Below, one piece after another: positions 51,890 to 61,002 of a DNA stretch of 64,000 nt. Under the pieces are notes generated by a model, which saw nothing but the letters and a program-made list of their open reading frames with translations, was not told the origin of the DNA and made no database searches. The first letter of the stretch is position 1. The number at the start of each line of letters is the position of its first letter. The position numbers were made by a program, and so were the translations under genes. Source of the stretch: Coriobacteriaceae bacterium (lineage in GTDB: Bacteria; Actinomycetota; Coriobacteriia; Coriobacteriales; QAMH01); the NCBI GenBank assembly GCA_025992705.1, contig DAJPGJ010000001.1, forward strand, positions 2,021,501 to 2,085,500, in the 5' to 3' direction.

Positions 51890-52771
51890 TCACAGAGCCA
51901 GCAACACAATAGCCATTTGCAGGTAGGTTTCGGGCTCGAGAGTTTCGCCGCGCACCGTGGGGGCGATGCCGCATTCGGCAAGCAGACGGTCGACGACGTC
52001 CTTGGGGTAGCGGCTGCTCATGGAGTTGCGGATGGTCTTGCGCCGCTGGGCAAAGGCCGCATCGGCTAGAGCGCTCGCGACTTCGAGCAGCTCGGGAGCC
52101 GGTGCGTCCTCGTTTCGCTCGATATGGACGACGGCACTCTCGACATGCGGCGCAGGCATGAAGCAGGCAGGCGGAACCTGGAAACGGTCGGTCACGTGCG
52201 CGCGCAGGCGCAGCTTGACCGTGTAGGCGCCGTAGTTCTTGGTGCCCACTTCGGCGCACATGCGATCCGCCACCTCGCTTTGCACCATGACCGTCATGGC
52301 ATCGAGAAACTCGAAGCGCTCAAGCCAGTCGAGCACCACCGTGGCGGCAATACCATAGGGCAAGTTGGAGACGAGCTGATGCGGCAGAGGCGCATCAAGG
52401 GCCGCGCTGGCTCGCTCGACCTCGTCACGCGTCAGCTTCAATGCGTCCTTTTCGATAAGGACAAGACGATGGGAAAGGTCGGCAGTCGTCTGCGCGAGCA
52501 CATCGAGAAGATCACGATCTCGTTCGACAGCGATGAGCTTGGCCCGCTCGAGCAGTGCGATGGTGAGCGTGCCGATACCCGGGCCAATCTCGAGCAGCGT
52601 GGGGAGCTCTTCGTCCGGCTGTGGATCATCGAGATGCGCGAGGTGCAGGATGTTACCGATGACGTTATCGTCCACGAGAAAGTTCTGGCCAAGCGCATGC
52701 TTGGCGCTCAGACCAAACTCCTGCAAAACACCCCTGGTCGCCCGGGGATTCGCCAGCGGCGAGTACGGCAT
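51890..52771 (-). CDS. rsmA: 16S rRNA dimethyladenosine transferase
   Basis: A 293-residue KsgA-type enzyme that dimethylates A1518 and A1519 of 16S rRNA. SAM-binding motif LLEIGPGIGTLTIALLE, acidic LIAVERDRDL and the catalytic NLPYGIA (N-L-P-Y) are clear, preceded by the family start KHALGQNFLVDDNVIGNI. Its ATG overlaps the flavodoxin-like gene stop by one base (TAATG), so it is co-translated in the metG-tatD-rsmA operon. Confidence 0.97.
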   Translation of the reverse strand: MPYSPLANPRATRGVLQEFGLSAKHALGQNFLVDDNVIGNILHLAHLDDPQPDEELPTLLEIGPGIGTLTIALLERAKLIAVERDRDLLDVLAQTTADLSHRLVLIEKDALKLTRDEVERASAALDAPLPHQLVSNLPYGIAATVVLDWLERFEFLDAMTVMVQSEVADRMCAEVGTKNYGAYTVKLRLRAHVTDRFQVPPACFMPAPHVESAVVHIERNEDAPAPELLEVASALADAAFAQRRKTIRNSMSSRYPKDVVDRLLAECGIAPTVRGETLEPETYLQMAIVLLAL

Positions 52772-53796
52772 TAGCGGCTCCTCGGTACGTCGGCCCGCAC
52801 GGCACCGGCCACTTGGACGGCATAGGACAAGTCGAAGGCATCGCCGATAAGGCGATGGATGCGCTGGGGCTCGATGCGCAGATCAGCGCAGTTGAGCGCC
52901 GAGGTGCATATGGTCTCGAGGGGCTCGGTGCCAAAGGGGTCGCCGCCATCGCCGATGACGACAAGATGAGCCGGCCGCTTGCGCGGAACCCAATTCCTGA
53001 GCACGTACTTACGTGCCCAGTACATCTGGCAACGGTCAAGGGCGGCCTTGAGCCAACCGGAAGGTCCCGCAAAGTAGACAGGCGCAATAACGACGAGCGC
53101 CGCGCAGGAGTTCATGTGCCGCGAAAGCACGTTCCACGAATCGCCCTTGATGCAGCATTCGCCGGTCTGGCTGCACACGCCACAGCCCGTGCAGGCGGCA
53201 ATTGGATACTTCGAAATCTCGAACAACGTGACGGCAAAACCTGACAGGCGCAGGTATTCCCTGAGCTTGCGGCCGAAGAGAGCCGACTTACCATCGCGAT
53301 GTGGAGAGCCCACGAGGATGAGGACCTCGGGCGACTTGGAGGCATCCTCGGACTCGGAATCATCGGCGGACTCCGGGTCGGGACGAGCGGAAACCCCCTC
53401 GGCAGCCGCGTCGGTGCTGTCCGCATCAGAGGTGTGCACGACAGGCTCGTCGTTGAGCTGGGTAAGGGGCTTCGCGTTGACCTGATTCAGAAAGCTCTGA
53501 GGTGACTCTCCGAAGAGCTCCTCGAAGCTTTCCTCGTCCAGGGTGCCTTCGGGGCTTCCGTCGGGGTCGTCAACATTTCCGGCGCCAGTGACATCTCCGG
53601 CAAGCGAAACCGATATGCCGCCATCGACGTTGTATGTGGATCGGGTCGTGTCTTCGGTGGCGGGATTTCTCGACTCCGCTTCGCCGCGGTCGGAATGAGA
53701 ATCGGGGGCGGTCCCCGATTCACCCGGTTTGGGAGCGCTCAGCTTCTCGAAGTCCTTCTCACTTGGGAGCTTCTGCCTTCTTGACTTCTTCGCCAT
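52771..53796 (-). CDS. flavodoxin-like NADPH/FMN reductase with long disordered N terminus
   Basis: The C-terminal 190 residues of this 341-residue protein form an iron-sulfur-flavoprotein-like or FMN-reductase domain: LILVGSPHRDGKSALFGRKL (phosphate loop), CTGCGVCSQTGECC (Cys-rich, typical of ISF-like proteins) and VVIAPVYFAGPSGWLKAALD. The first 150 residues are acidic and low-complexity, rich in Ser, Asp, Glu and Pro. Codons for residues near RGEAESRNPATEDTT are a REP repeat read in frame. It may reduce small substrates or metals. It lies 11 nt from the tatD stop. Confidence 0.8.
   Translation of the reverse strand: MAKKSRRQKLPSEKDFEKLSAPKPGESGTAPDSHSDRGEAESRNPATEDTTRSTYNVDGGISVSLAGDVTGAGNVDDPDGSPEGTLDEESFEELFGESPQSFLNQVNAKPLTQLNDEPVVHTSDADSTDAAAEGVSARPDPESADDSESEDASKSPEVLILVGSPHRDGKSALFGRKLREYLRLSGFAVTLFEISKYPIAACTGCGVCSQTGECCIKGDSWNVLSRHMNSCAALVVIAPVYFAGPSGWLKAALDRCQMYWARKYVLRNWVPRKRPAHLVVIGDGGDPFGTEPLETICTSALNCADLRIEPQRIHRLIGDAFDLSYAVQVAGAVRADVPRSR
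53659..53692. repeat. REP-like element inside a coding sequence
   Basis: GGCGGGATTTCTCGACTCCG followed by a diverged CTTCGCCGCGGTCGGAATGA; same family as 26814-26850. It lies in the disordered part of the flavodoxin-like gene and keeps the reading frame. Confidence 0.6.
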
Positions 53797-53807
53797 GGAG
53801 GCTCCTC

Positions 53808-54875
53808 TCAGACGCGCTCAACATCGAGCAAATCGAGAGCGTTCTGGAAGACACGCTCGGCGAACTGCGGCTCGGTGAGCCCCCGTTGCAGGGTCGCATA
53901 GTCTGGCATGGACGTCACCGGCGCCACGGCGCCTTTGCCGATGTCGCTTTGACGCGGCTGCAGGAGCTCGAAGGCGTGCTCGGCCCCCGCATATCCAAAG
54001 CAATCGAGCAGCTCGCGCAAGGTGAAGACGGTCTGACTCGGCGTGCAGACCGTGCCGCGCAAGGGCTCGGGAGCCATGTAGGGAGCATCGGTTTCGGTTA
54101 GCAGGCGATCGACGGGAACATCGAGAGCGGCCGCACGCGTCTCCCAGCTCTTCTTGAAGGTGAGCGGCCCGCCAAAGGCAACGTAGCAGCCGAGTTCGAG
54201 AAACGGGGCCAGCGTTTGGGCGTCAAGGTTGAAGCAGTGCACGATGCAGCCAGCTTTGGGGACGCCCGTCTCGCGCAAGATGGCGAGCGCGTCGTCATGA
54301 GCCTCGCGCAGATGCAGGCTTACGGGAAGCCCGTGCTCCTGCGCCATTTGCAATTGCGCGGCAAAGACCTCGCGCTGCACATCGCGCGGGCTGAAATCGT
54401 AATGGTAGTCGAGCCCCACCTCGCCCAGGCAGCACGTCTCGGGACGGGCAAGCAGGACGATAAGCTCGTCTCGTGCCCGCTCGAAGTACTTGGCGTTGTG
54501 CGGATGCACGCCGCAGGCATAGCGCACGCGCGGCATGACGGCCTGCGCCATCCCCCACTCCTCGAGCAATGCCGCGGCATCATCAAACCACGAGCCGAGC
54601 CCATCGTAGGTATCACGCGCCGTCCGTCGTGTCACGTCTCCGTCGTCGCCGTCAAGCTCGGGTCTTGTCGGATCGGTCATGCAGCAGATGAAGTCGACGC
54701 CATGGGCCGCCGCCTGCGCAAGCGCGAGCCCTGGTTCGGGAAACATGCCCAGGTGACAATGCGTGTCGGCAACAAGCGTACCGTACGGCAATTCGGGAGC
54801 AGGCTTGACCTTGCCCTTCGAGTTGCGAAAGAGCGCGTCGCGTTCGTCGAAGTGTTTGAAGTCGTTGTAGCCCAT
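53808..54875 (-). CDS. tatD: TatD-family metal-dependent hydrolase
   Basis: A 355-residue amidohydrolase-fold deoxyribonuclease. Metal ligands appear as ADTHCHLG (HxH), GEVGLDYHY (Glu), SLHLRE (His), IVHCF (His) and TETDAPYMAP (Asp). The protein is longer than ordinary TatD (about 260) because of an N-terminal extension of 30 residues, an insertion near residue 90 and an insertion near residue 310 (ELLQPRQSDIGKGAVAP). Its ATG overlaps the metG stop (TAATG). TatD proteins act on DNA 3' ends, though in vivo roles are uncertain. Confidence 0.93.
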   Translation of the reverse strand: MGYNDFKHFDERDALFRNSKGKVKPAPELPYGTLVADTHCHLGMFPEPGLALAQAAAHGVDFICCMTDPTRPELDGDDGDVTRRTARDTYDGLGSWFDDAAALLEEWGMAQAVMPRVRYACGVHPHNAKYFERARDELIVLLARPETCCLGEVGLDYHYDFSPRDVQREVFAAQLQMAQEHGLPVSLHLREAHDDALAILRETGVPKAGCIVHCFNLDAQTLAPFLELGCYVAFGGPLTFKKSWETRAAALDVPVDRLLTETDAPYMAPEPLRGTVCTPSQTVFTLRELLDCFGYAGAEHAFELLQPRQSDIGKGAVAPVTSMPDYATLQRGLTEPQFAERVFQNALDLLDVERV

Positions 54876-56419
54876 TACTTCTCGAGACGCGGAAAGAGAG
54901 CGTCACCCTTGGTGACCTCGTTGCCGGCTGGAAGCCCGCCCCACAGCGCGAGCTCGGCGGCGTTGTCGACGGCGCACGGGTCTTCCAGGCCCAGACGCCT
55001 CCACAGCTCCGTCGACGTATTGGGCATGAAGGGGGCAAGGAGCAGCGCGGCGATGCGGCAGGTCTCCAGCGCGTTGTAGAGCACGAACGCCAGCTCGCCC
55101 TGGGTCTCCTCGCTTTTGGCGAGGTTCCACGGCGCACTTTCCTCGACGTAGAGGTTTGCGCGATGCAGAAGCTCCATGACATGAGCGGCGGCACCACCGA
55201 AGTCGATGTCGTTCATGCACGCGGCGTAGCGTTCGTAGAGCCCCTCGGCAATCTCCGAGAGCGGATTTTCCTCCAGGCCGAGCTCGACGGGGACCTCGGG
55301 TACCTGTCCATCGAAGTACTTGATGACCATATTGCTCACGCGACTGAAGAGGTTGCCGTAGGTGTTGGCCAGATCGGCGTTGTAGACCTGCGTGATGCGG
55401 TCGTGGCCAATATTGGCGTCGGAACCAAAGGTCACGTCACTCAGGAAGTAGTAGCGATAGGCGTCCACACCGTAGCGCTCGATGAGGTCGCGCGGATAGA
55501 GCGCGTTGCCCTTCGACTTGCTCATCTTGGAGCCATCAGCGGCCATCAGAAAGCCGTGCGCGAAGACGTGGCGCGGGCACTCCATGCCAGCGGCCATGAG
55601 CATGGCCGGCCAAATCACGCAGTGAAAGCGGATGATATCCTTGCCCACGAAGTGGAAGTTCGCCGGCCAGAAGCGTTCGAGTAGCGTGGTGTCATCGCTG
55701 CCGTAGCCGAGTGCGGTGAGGTAGTTGATGAGCGCGTCGACCCACACGTAGGTGACATGCTCGGGGTCGAATGGCAGCGGGATGCCCCAGTCGAACGCCG
55801 TACGGCTCACGGACAGGTCATGCATGCCGCCCTCGATGAAGGAGCGGATCTCGTTCTCGCGAATCTGCGGGCGAATGAAGTTGGGATGCTCGTCGTAGTA
55901 CGCGAGCAGCTTGTCACCAAACTCGGAGAGCTTGAAGAACCAATTCTCCTCGTGGATGACCTTGACCTCGCGGCCGCAATCGGGGCACTTGCCGTCAACC
56001 AGGTCACCTTCGGTGAACTGCGTCTCGCACGGCGTGCAATAGTAGCCATCGTAGGTTCCCTTGTAGAGGTATCCGTTGTCATGGAGCTTCTGCATGAAGT
56101 CTTGGACGCCCTTCACGTGGCGCGGCTGCGTCGTGCGGATGAAGTCGTCGTTGGTGATGTCGAGGTCGCGCCACAGCTCGGTGAATTGCGTCACCTGGCT
56201 GTCGCACCACTCCTGCGGCGTCATGCCGTGCGCGGCAGCGGCCTCGGCGACCTTCTCGCCATGCTCGTCCATGCCGGTGAGGAAGAAGACGTCGCGCCCG
56301 TCCATGCGCGCGAAACGCGCGGTGGCGTCGGTTGCAACGGTGGTGTAGGCGGTGCCGATGTGCGGCTCGCCGTTAACGTAGTAGATGGGCGTGGTTACGT
56401 AGAATGGATCTTTGCTCAT
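54875..56419 (-). CDS. metG: methionyl-tRNA synthetase
   Basis: A 514-residue class I synthetase charging tRNA-Met. It has PIYYVNGEPHIGTAY (HIGH-like), a zinc knuckle CTPC ... CPDC, WVDALINYL and KMSKSKGNALYP (KMSKS), then the helical anticodon-binding domain. The C-terminal dimerisation/tRNA-binding domain found in longer MetG proteins is missing. ATG at 56419 follows GAGGACCAAGACCCC; the frame runs on upstream only as a shadow of rsmI. First of a coupled set metG-tatD-flavodoxin-rsmA. Confidence 0.97.
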   Translation of the reverse strand: MSKDPFYVTTPIYYVNGEPHIGTAYTTVATDATARFARMDGRDVFFLTGMDEHGEKVAEAAAAHGMTPQEWCDSQVTQFTELWRDLDITNDDFIRTTQPRHVKGVQDFMQKLHDNGYLYKGTYDGYYCTPCETQFTEGDLVDGKCPDCGREVKVIHEENWFFKLSEFGDKLLAYYDEHPNFIRPQIRENEIRSFIEGGMHDLSVSRTAFDWGIPLPFDPEHVTYVWVDALINYLTALGYGSDDTTLLERFWPANFHFVGKDIIRFHCVIWPAMLMAAGMECPRHVFAHGFLMAADGSKMSKSKGNALYPRDLIERYGVDAYRYYFLSDVTFGSDANIGHDRITQVYNADLANTYGNLFSRVSNMVIKYFDGQVPEVPVELGLEENPLSEIAEGLYERYAACMNDIDFGGAAAHVMELLHRANLYVEESAPWNLAKSEETQGELAFVLYNALETCRIAALLLAPFMPNTSTELWRRLGLEDPCAVDNAAELALWGGLPAGNEVTKGDALFPRLEK

Positions 56420-56468
56420 GGGGTCTTGGTCCTCACTCGAACGGATATGCTGGTGGAGATTATAGCGG

Positions 56469-57305
56469 CTACATCCCCAGGATGAGCTCGTAGAGCTTGT
56501 TTTTAGGAAGGCCAAGTTCGCGAGCGAGCTGCTTGGCGAGAGCCGACTTGGACGTGCCGGCGGAGAGCTCAGCGGCGATGCGTTCGCGCAAAGCGGGATC
56601 ATCAAGCGAGGCTTCCTGTTGTGCCCGGACATCCGGCGGGGCGATGACGAGAGCGATCTCGCCCTTGACAGCATCGCGGGCGACGAGGTTTGCGGCAAGC
56701 TCGTCAGCAGGCAGGCGCAGGACCTCCTCGTGCAGCTTGGTGAGCTCGCGGCACAGCGCAACCGGACGGGCGCCATATGCCTGCGCGATGGATGCAACGG
56801 ATGCGGTGACGCGATGGGGCGACTCGTAGAAGACGAGCGCGGCATCGAGGTTTGCCAGCGACTCGAGCAGCGCGGTGCGCTCGGCCTCCTTGCGCGGCAG
56901 AAAGCCCCCAAAGTAGAAAGCGTTGTACTTGAACCCCGAGGCAACGAGCGCAGTCGTCACGGCAGACGGACCCGGCAAGACGTCTACGGGCACATCCGCC
57001 TTGCGTGCGGCATCGATGAGCACGCAGCCCGGATCGCTGATGCCCGGCATGCCCGCATCCGAGCAAAACGCCACCGTCTCTCCATCGAGCATGCGGGCTA
57101 CGAGGGCCGGTGACTTTGCGGCGATGACGTTCTCGTCACAGCGCTCGAGATGATTCTCGATGCCGAAATGTGCCAGCAACTTGCCGGTCACCCGCGTGTC
57201 CTCGGCGCAGACGACGTCAGCCTGCTCGAGCGCCTCAAGCGCACGGGCAGTCATGTCGCCTAGGTTGCCCAGCGGCGTGGGCACTATGATCAGCTTCCCG
57301 GTCAT
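56469..57305 (-). CDS. rsmI: 16S rRNA 2'-O-ribose C1402 methyltransferase
   Basis: A 278-residue tetrapyrrole-methylase-fold enzyme that methylates the 2'-O of C1402. Signatures are GKLIIVPTPLGNLGDMTARA, CAEDTRVTGKLL, CSDAGMPGISDPG and FLPRKEAERTALLESL, all typical of RsmI. ATG at 57305 is the conserved start; the longer open frame runs through the preceding terminator. It lies 49 nt upstream of metG on the same strand. Confidence 0.97.
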   Translation of the reverse strand: MTGKLIIVPTPLGNLGDMTARALEALEQADVVCAEDTRVTGKLLAHFGIENHLERCDENVIAAKSPALVARMLDGETVAFCSDAGMPGISDPGCVLIDAARKADVPVDVLPGPSAVTTALVASGFKYNAFYFGGFLPRKEAERTALLESLANLDAALVFYESPHRVTASVASIAQAYGARPVALCRELTKLHEEVLRLPADELAANLVARDAVKGEIALVIAPPDVRAQQEASLDDPALRERIAAELSAGTSKSALAKQLARELGLPKNKLYELILGM

Positions 57306-57319
57306 CGTCGCCTGCAAAT

Positions 57320-57356
57320 AAAATGAGACAGTTGCTCTGAGCAACTGTCTCATTTT
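57320..57356 (-). terminator. GAGACAG hairpin, terminator of gap
   Basis: Eighteen-bp perfect arms AAAATGAGACAGTTGCTC and GAGCAACTGTCTCATTTT around one base, 15 nt after the gap stop, ending in TTTT. The core is identical to the hairpin at 33261-33293. Confidence 0.8.
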
Positions 57357-57370
57357 CATGGATTCGGCAC

Positions 57371-58375
57371 TTACGCCACCAAGAACTTGGCAAGATCGAT
57401 GCAACGTGCGGAGTAGCCCATCTCATTGTCATACCAGGAAATGCACTTCACGAAGTTACCCTCGCCGCCAAGCACCTTGGTGAGCTTGGAGTCGAAAATC
57501 GAGGAATGCAGGTCGCCGATGATGTCGCAGCTGACGATGGGGTCGACGCAGTACTCGAGAATGCCCTTCATCGGGCCTTCGGCAGCAGCCTTCATGGCGG
57601 CGTTGATCTCGTCGACCGTGACATCCTTCTCGAGCTCGGCCGTAAGGTCGACCATCGAGCCCGTCGGGGTGGGAACGCGGGTCGCGAAGCCGTCGAGCTT
57701 GCCTTGCAGGCTCGGAAGCACCAGGCCGACAGCCTTAGCGGCACCCGTGGAGGTGGGAATCATGGAAAGGGCAGCAGCACGCGAACGGCGGAAGTCCTTG
57801 TGATGCACGTCGAGGATCTTCTGGTCGTTGGTGTATGCGTGGATGGTGTTCATCAGACCGCGCTTGATGCCAAAGGAATCATTGAGGACCTTGGCAAACG
57901 GGGCAAGGCAGTTGGTGGTGCATGACGCATTGGAGACGATGTTCATCGTTGCCGGGTCGTAGACGTCCTGGTTGACACCCATGACGATGGTGGCGTCCAC
58001 GTCCGTGCCCGGAGCGGAGATGACGACCTTTTTGGCGCCGTTATCGAGGTGCACTTGGCAGGCCTCGCCGGTCTTGAGGCGACCCGTGGACTCGATGACG
58101 ACCTCGGCGCCCACGGCACCCCAATCGAGCTCCTTGGGTTCGCGCGTCTGGAACGCCTTGATCTCGTGGCCTTCGACGACGAGCGCGCCCTCCTTGGCAT
58201 AGCACTCCTCGAAGACACGGCCTTGGCTGGAATCGTACTTGGTCAGATACGCCGCGCACTCGAGGTCACTCGGGTTGTTGATGGCGACGACTTCGACGTC
58301 CGGATCAAGCTCTGCAAGACGGAAGACCAGACGACCGATGCGGCCAAAACCATTGATGCCGATTTTGAGAGACAT
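57371..58375 (-). CDS. gap: glyceraldehyde-3-phosphate dehydrogenase
   Basis: A 334-residue type I GAPDH. The NAD fold starts LKIGINGFGRIGRLVFR, the active site is SNASCTTNCLAPFAK with the catalytic Cys at about 152, and the substrate region is TSTGAAKAVGLVLP ... WYDNEMGYSARCIDL. It catalyses the phosphorylating oxidation step of glycolysis. GGGAAGGTGAATCTGGA lies before the ATG. It is a single gene between two hairpin terminators. Confidence 0.98.
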   Translation of the reverse strand: MSLKIGINGFGRIGRLVFRLAELDPDVEVVAINNPSDLECAAYLTKYDSSQGRVFEECYAKEGALVVEGHEIKAFQTREPKELDWGAVGAEVVIESTGRLKTGEACQVHLDNGAKKVVISAPGTDVDATIVMGVNQDVYDPATMNIVSNASCTTNCLAPFAKVLNDSFGIKRGLMNTIHAYTNDQKILDVHHKDFRRSRAAALSMIPTSTGAAKAVGLVLPSLQGKLDGFATRVPTPTGSMVDLTAELEKDVTVDEINAAMKAAAEGPMKGILEYCVDPIVSCDIIGDLHSSIFDSKLTKVLGGEGNFVKCISWYDNEMGYSARCIDLAKFLVA

Positions 58376-58487
58376 TCCAGATTCACCTTCCCTGAAAGGT
58401 TACATAACGACATAAGTATAACGGTGCTACTTTGGTCTCGCCGCAATCGTTCGGCAGGCGGGATAATGAACGGGCACCGGTTGATAG

Positions 58488-58515
58488 TGGGACAAATGAC
58501 CTGTCCATTTGTCTC
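58488..58515 (-). terminator. terminator hairpin after proB
   Basis: Arms GACAAATG (58491-58498) and CATTTGTC (58506-58513), extended by G-T and G-C pairs, loop of seven nt, 3 nt after the proB stop. Ends GAGACA/TGTCTC-like, as in the other hairpins of this group. Confidence 0.65.
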
Positions 58516-58517
58516 AT

Positions 58518-59588
58518 TTAGAAGATGACGAGCTCGTCTCGATTGATGAACTCGCGGGCACCGTGCTTCCCAAGCAGTTCCGAAAGCTCGTCGGCGCCAT
58601 ACCCGGCAAGTCCGCGACCAATGATGCGTCCCTGCAAATCGACGACGTCGACCGGATCGCCTGCGTCGAAGCAGCCTTCGAGCGATGCAATGCCCACGGG
58701 CAGCAGCGAGCCGCCGTGGTTGAGCAGCGCATTGCAGGCGCCATCGTCGCAGGCAACGCGACCCTTCACCTTGCCACCGAGTGCAATCCACGACTTGCGC
58801 GCCGCAAGACCGTTCGAGCTCTCGTCGAAGAACGTCGTGCCGACCTGACGCCCGTGAACCGCATCGGTGATTGCTCCGCGACGATGGCCCTCGCAGATGA
58901 CCATGGGAATGCCCGCCGCCATGAGCACGCGCGCAGCGGCAATCTTGGTGAGCATGCCGCCCGAACCGCTGCGGCTGCCAACGCCACCGGCACCATTCTC
59001 GATCTCCTCGCTCATCTTGCTCACGGTGTTGAGCAGCTCGGCGTCCTCGTTCTTACGCGGATCGGCCGTGTACAGGCCGTCGATGTCGCTGAGCAGCACC
59101 ACAAGGTCGGCGTTGATGGATGTCGCGACCATGGCCGCGAGCGTGTCGTTGTCGCCAAAGCGAATCTCTTCGACGGCAACGGTGTCGTTTTCGTTGATGA
59201 TGGGCACCACGCCGAGTTCGAGCAGACGCTCGATCGTGTCGCGTGCGTGCAAGTACGATTCGCGCTGCCCGGTGGTCGCACGCGTCATGAGGATCTGTCC
59301 CACCGTCACGCCAAAGCAGGCGAAGGTGTCGGTGTACTGGCGGATGAGGCCGACCTGGCCGATGGAAGCAGCAGCCTGCAAGGTGGGCATGTCATCGGGG
59401 CGTTCGCCGTGAATGCCGAGCACTTCGAGACCCAACGCGATAGATCCCGAAGACACGATGATGGGTTGGATGTCCTCGTCATGCATGAGGTTGGCGCACT
59501 CGGAGGCAAGATGCCCCACGAAGACGGCATCAACCTTGCCATCCTTCACGAGGGTGGACGAACCGATCTTGATTACCACGCGCTTCAT
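58518..59588 (-). CDS. proB: glutamate 5-kinase with PUA domain
   Basis: A 356-residue amino-acid kinase for the first step of proline synthesis. KRVVIKIGSSTLVKDGKVDA, SGSIALGLEVLG, INENDTVAVEEIRFGDND and LLSDIDGLYTADPRK are diagnostic; a C-terminal PUA domain (about 270-345, GIASLEGCFDAGDPVDVVD) is present as in most bacterial ProB. The ATG is 4 nt after the obgE stop. proA, its usual neighbour, is not in the window. Confidence 0.97.
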   Translation of the reverse strand: MKRVVIKIGSSTLVKDGKVDAVFVGHLASECANLMHDEDIQPIIVSSGSIALGLEVLGIHGERPDDMPTLQAAASIGQVGLIRQYTDTFACFGVTVGQILMTRATTGQRESYLHARDTIERLLELGVVPIINENDTVAVEEIRFGDNDTLAAMVATSINADLVVLLSDIDGLYTADPRKNEDAELLNTVSKMSEEIENGAGGVGSRSGSGGMLTKIAAARVLMAAGIPMVICEGHRRGAITDAVHGRQVGTTFFDESSNGLAARKSWIALGGKVKGRVACDDGACNALLNHGGSLLPVGIASLEGCFDAGDPVDVVDLQGRIIGRGLAGYGADELSELLGKHGAREFINRDELVIF

Positions 59589-59591
59589 CGC

Positions 59592-61001
59592 CTAGCCCTC
59601 TCGATCAATGATGTTATCGAACTCATCATCACCCCAGCCCGCAGGCTCGAACTCGAAGGCGATGTCCATGATGCGCACCTCGTCGCCGGCATGCGCCCCC
59701 GCTGCGGTAAGCGCGCGCTCGACACCAGCACGCTCCATGCGGCGCTGCAGGAAGGCGACGGCCTCGTCGTTGTCCCACTCGGTCTGGACGACCATGCGCT
59801 CGACGCCCTTGCCGTGCACACGCCATGCATGCGGCTCCTCTTCCTCGACCTCGATGGCGCGATCGCGCTCGAGGCGCTTGTGCTCCCAAATCTGGTCGTA
59901 CTCGGGCATTGGGTCTTCGGCCGCTTGCTCACGCAAGCGATGGACCTCGGTCGCGGTTGCCGCGATGAGCGAGTCGATGCCCGTTTGCGTTACGGCACTC
60001 ACCGCGAAAAACGGGATGGGATTGGGAATGTCTATGCCGTCGTCGAGCAGACGCTCGGAGAGCTCCTCGCTCTCGGCCTTCACGTGCGCGCGCAGGCGCT
60101 CGAGATTCTCCTCGGTCCCGGGCACGTCGACCTTGTTGCCCACGACGATGACGGGGCGATCGGCGAGCTCGGGGGCGTACAGAGCCAGCTCGCGTTTGAT
60201 GATCTCGTAATCCTCGACCGGATCGCGTCCCTCGAGGCCGCCCGTCAAATCGACGACGTGCAAGATGAGGGCCGTGCGCTCGACATGACGCAGGAACTCG
60301 TGACCCAGGCCCTTGCCCTCGGCGGCACCTTCGATGAGACCGGGGACGTCTGCCACCGTGAAGCTCAGGTCGCCGTAGCGCACCATGCCCAGATTGGGTG
60401 TGAGCGTGGTGAACGGATAATCAGCGATCTTGGGACGCGCAGCCGACATGCAGGCGATGAGCGAGCTCTTGCCCACCGATGGCATGCCCACAAGCGCGGC
60501 ATCTGCCATGAGCTTCATCTCGAGCTCGATCCAGAACGGCTCGGTCGGCTCGCCCAGCTCGGAGAACGACGGGGCGCGCCTCGTGGGCGTGACGAAGTGC
60601 GTGTTGCCACGGCCACCACGGCCACCCTTGGCGACGATGACGCGCTCGCCGTTATGGGTGAGGTCGGCGATTTCCTCGCATGGCTCCAAATCCTCATCGA
60701 GCAGGCGCACGACCGTGCCCACGGGCACTTTGAGGATGAGGTCCTCGCCGTTTGCGCCGTGCATGCGCTTGCCCTGCCCATGCGTGCCCTTCTGCGCCTT
60801 GAAATGGTGCTTGTAGCGATAGTCGATGAGCGTGGAAACCGTGGCATCCGCAACGATGATGATGTCGCCACCGCGGCCACCATCGCCGCCGTCAGGACCA
60901 CCCTTGGGAACATGGGCCTCGCGACGAAACGAGGTGCATCCGGCACCGCCGTTGCCAGATTTGACCTGTATGCGAACCTGATCGGTGAAGGTTCCCGCCA
61001 T
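59592..61001 (-). CDS. obgE: ObgE/CgtA GTPase
   Basis: A 469-residue essential GTPase linked to 50S assembly and stress. The glycine-rich Obg domain (VKSGNGGAGCTSFRREAHVP), the G domain (VGMPSVGKSSLIACMSAARP, DVPGLIEGA, VGNKVD) and a C-terminal OCT domain (about 350-425, WRVHGKGVERMVVQTEWDND) are all present. AAGGGGATCTAAC precedes the ATG, which is 2 nt after the gshA stop. In many Actinobacteria rplU-rpmA precede obgE; here gshA takes that place. Confidence 0.97.
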   Translation of the reverse strand: MAGTFTDQVRIQVKSGNGGAGCTSFRREAHVPKGGPDGGDGGRGGDIIIVADATVSTLIDYRYKHHFKAQKGTHGQGKRMHGANGEDLILKVPVGTVVRLLDEDLEPCEEIADLTHNGERVIVAKGGRGGRGNTHFVTPTRRAPSFSELGEPTEPFWIELEMKLMADAALVGMPSVGKSSLIACMSAARPKIADYPFTTLTPNLGMVRYGDLSFTVADVPGLIEGAAEGKGLGHEFLRHVERTALILHVVDLTGGLEGRDPVEDYEIIKRELALYAPELADRPVIVVGNKVDVPGTEENLERLRAHVKAESEELSERLLDDGIDIPNPIPFFAVSAVTQTGIDSLIAATATEVHRLREQAAEDPMPEYDQIWEHKRLERDRAIEVEEEEPHAWRVHGKGVERMVVQTEWDNDEAVAFLQRRMERAGVERALTAAGAHAGDEVRIMDIAFEFEPAGWGDDEFDNIIDREG

Positions 61002-61002
61002 G

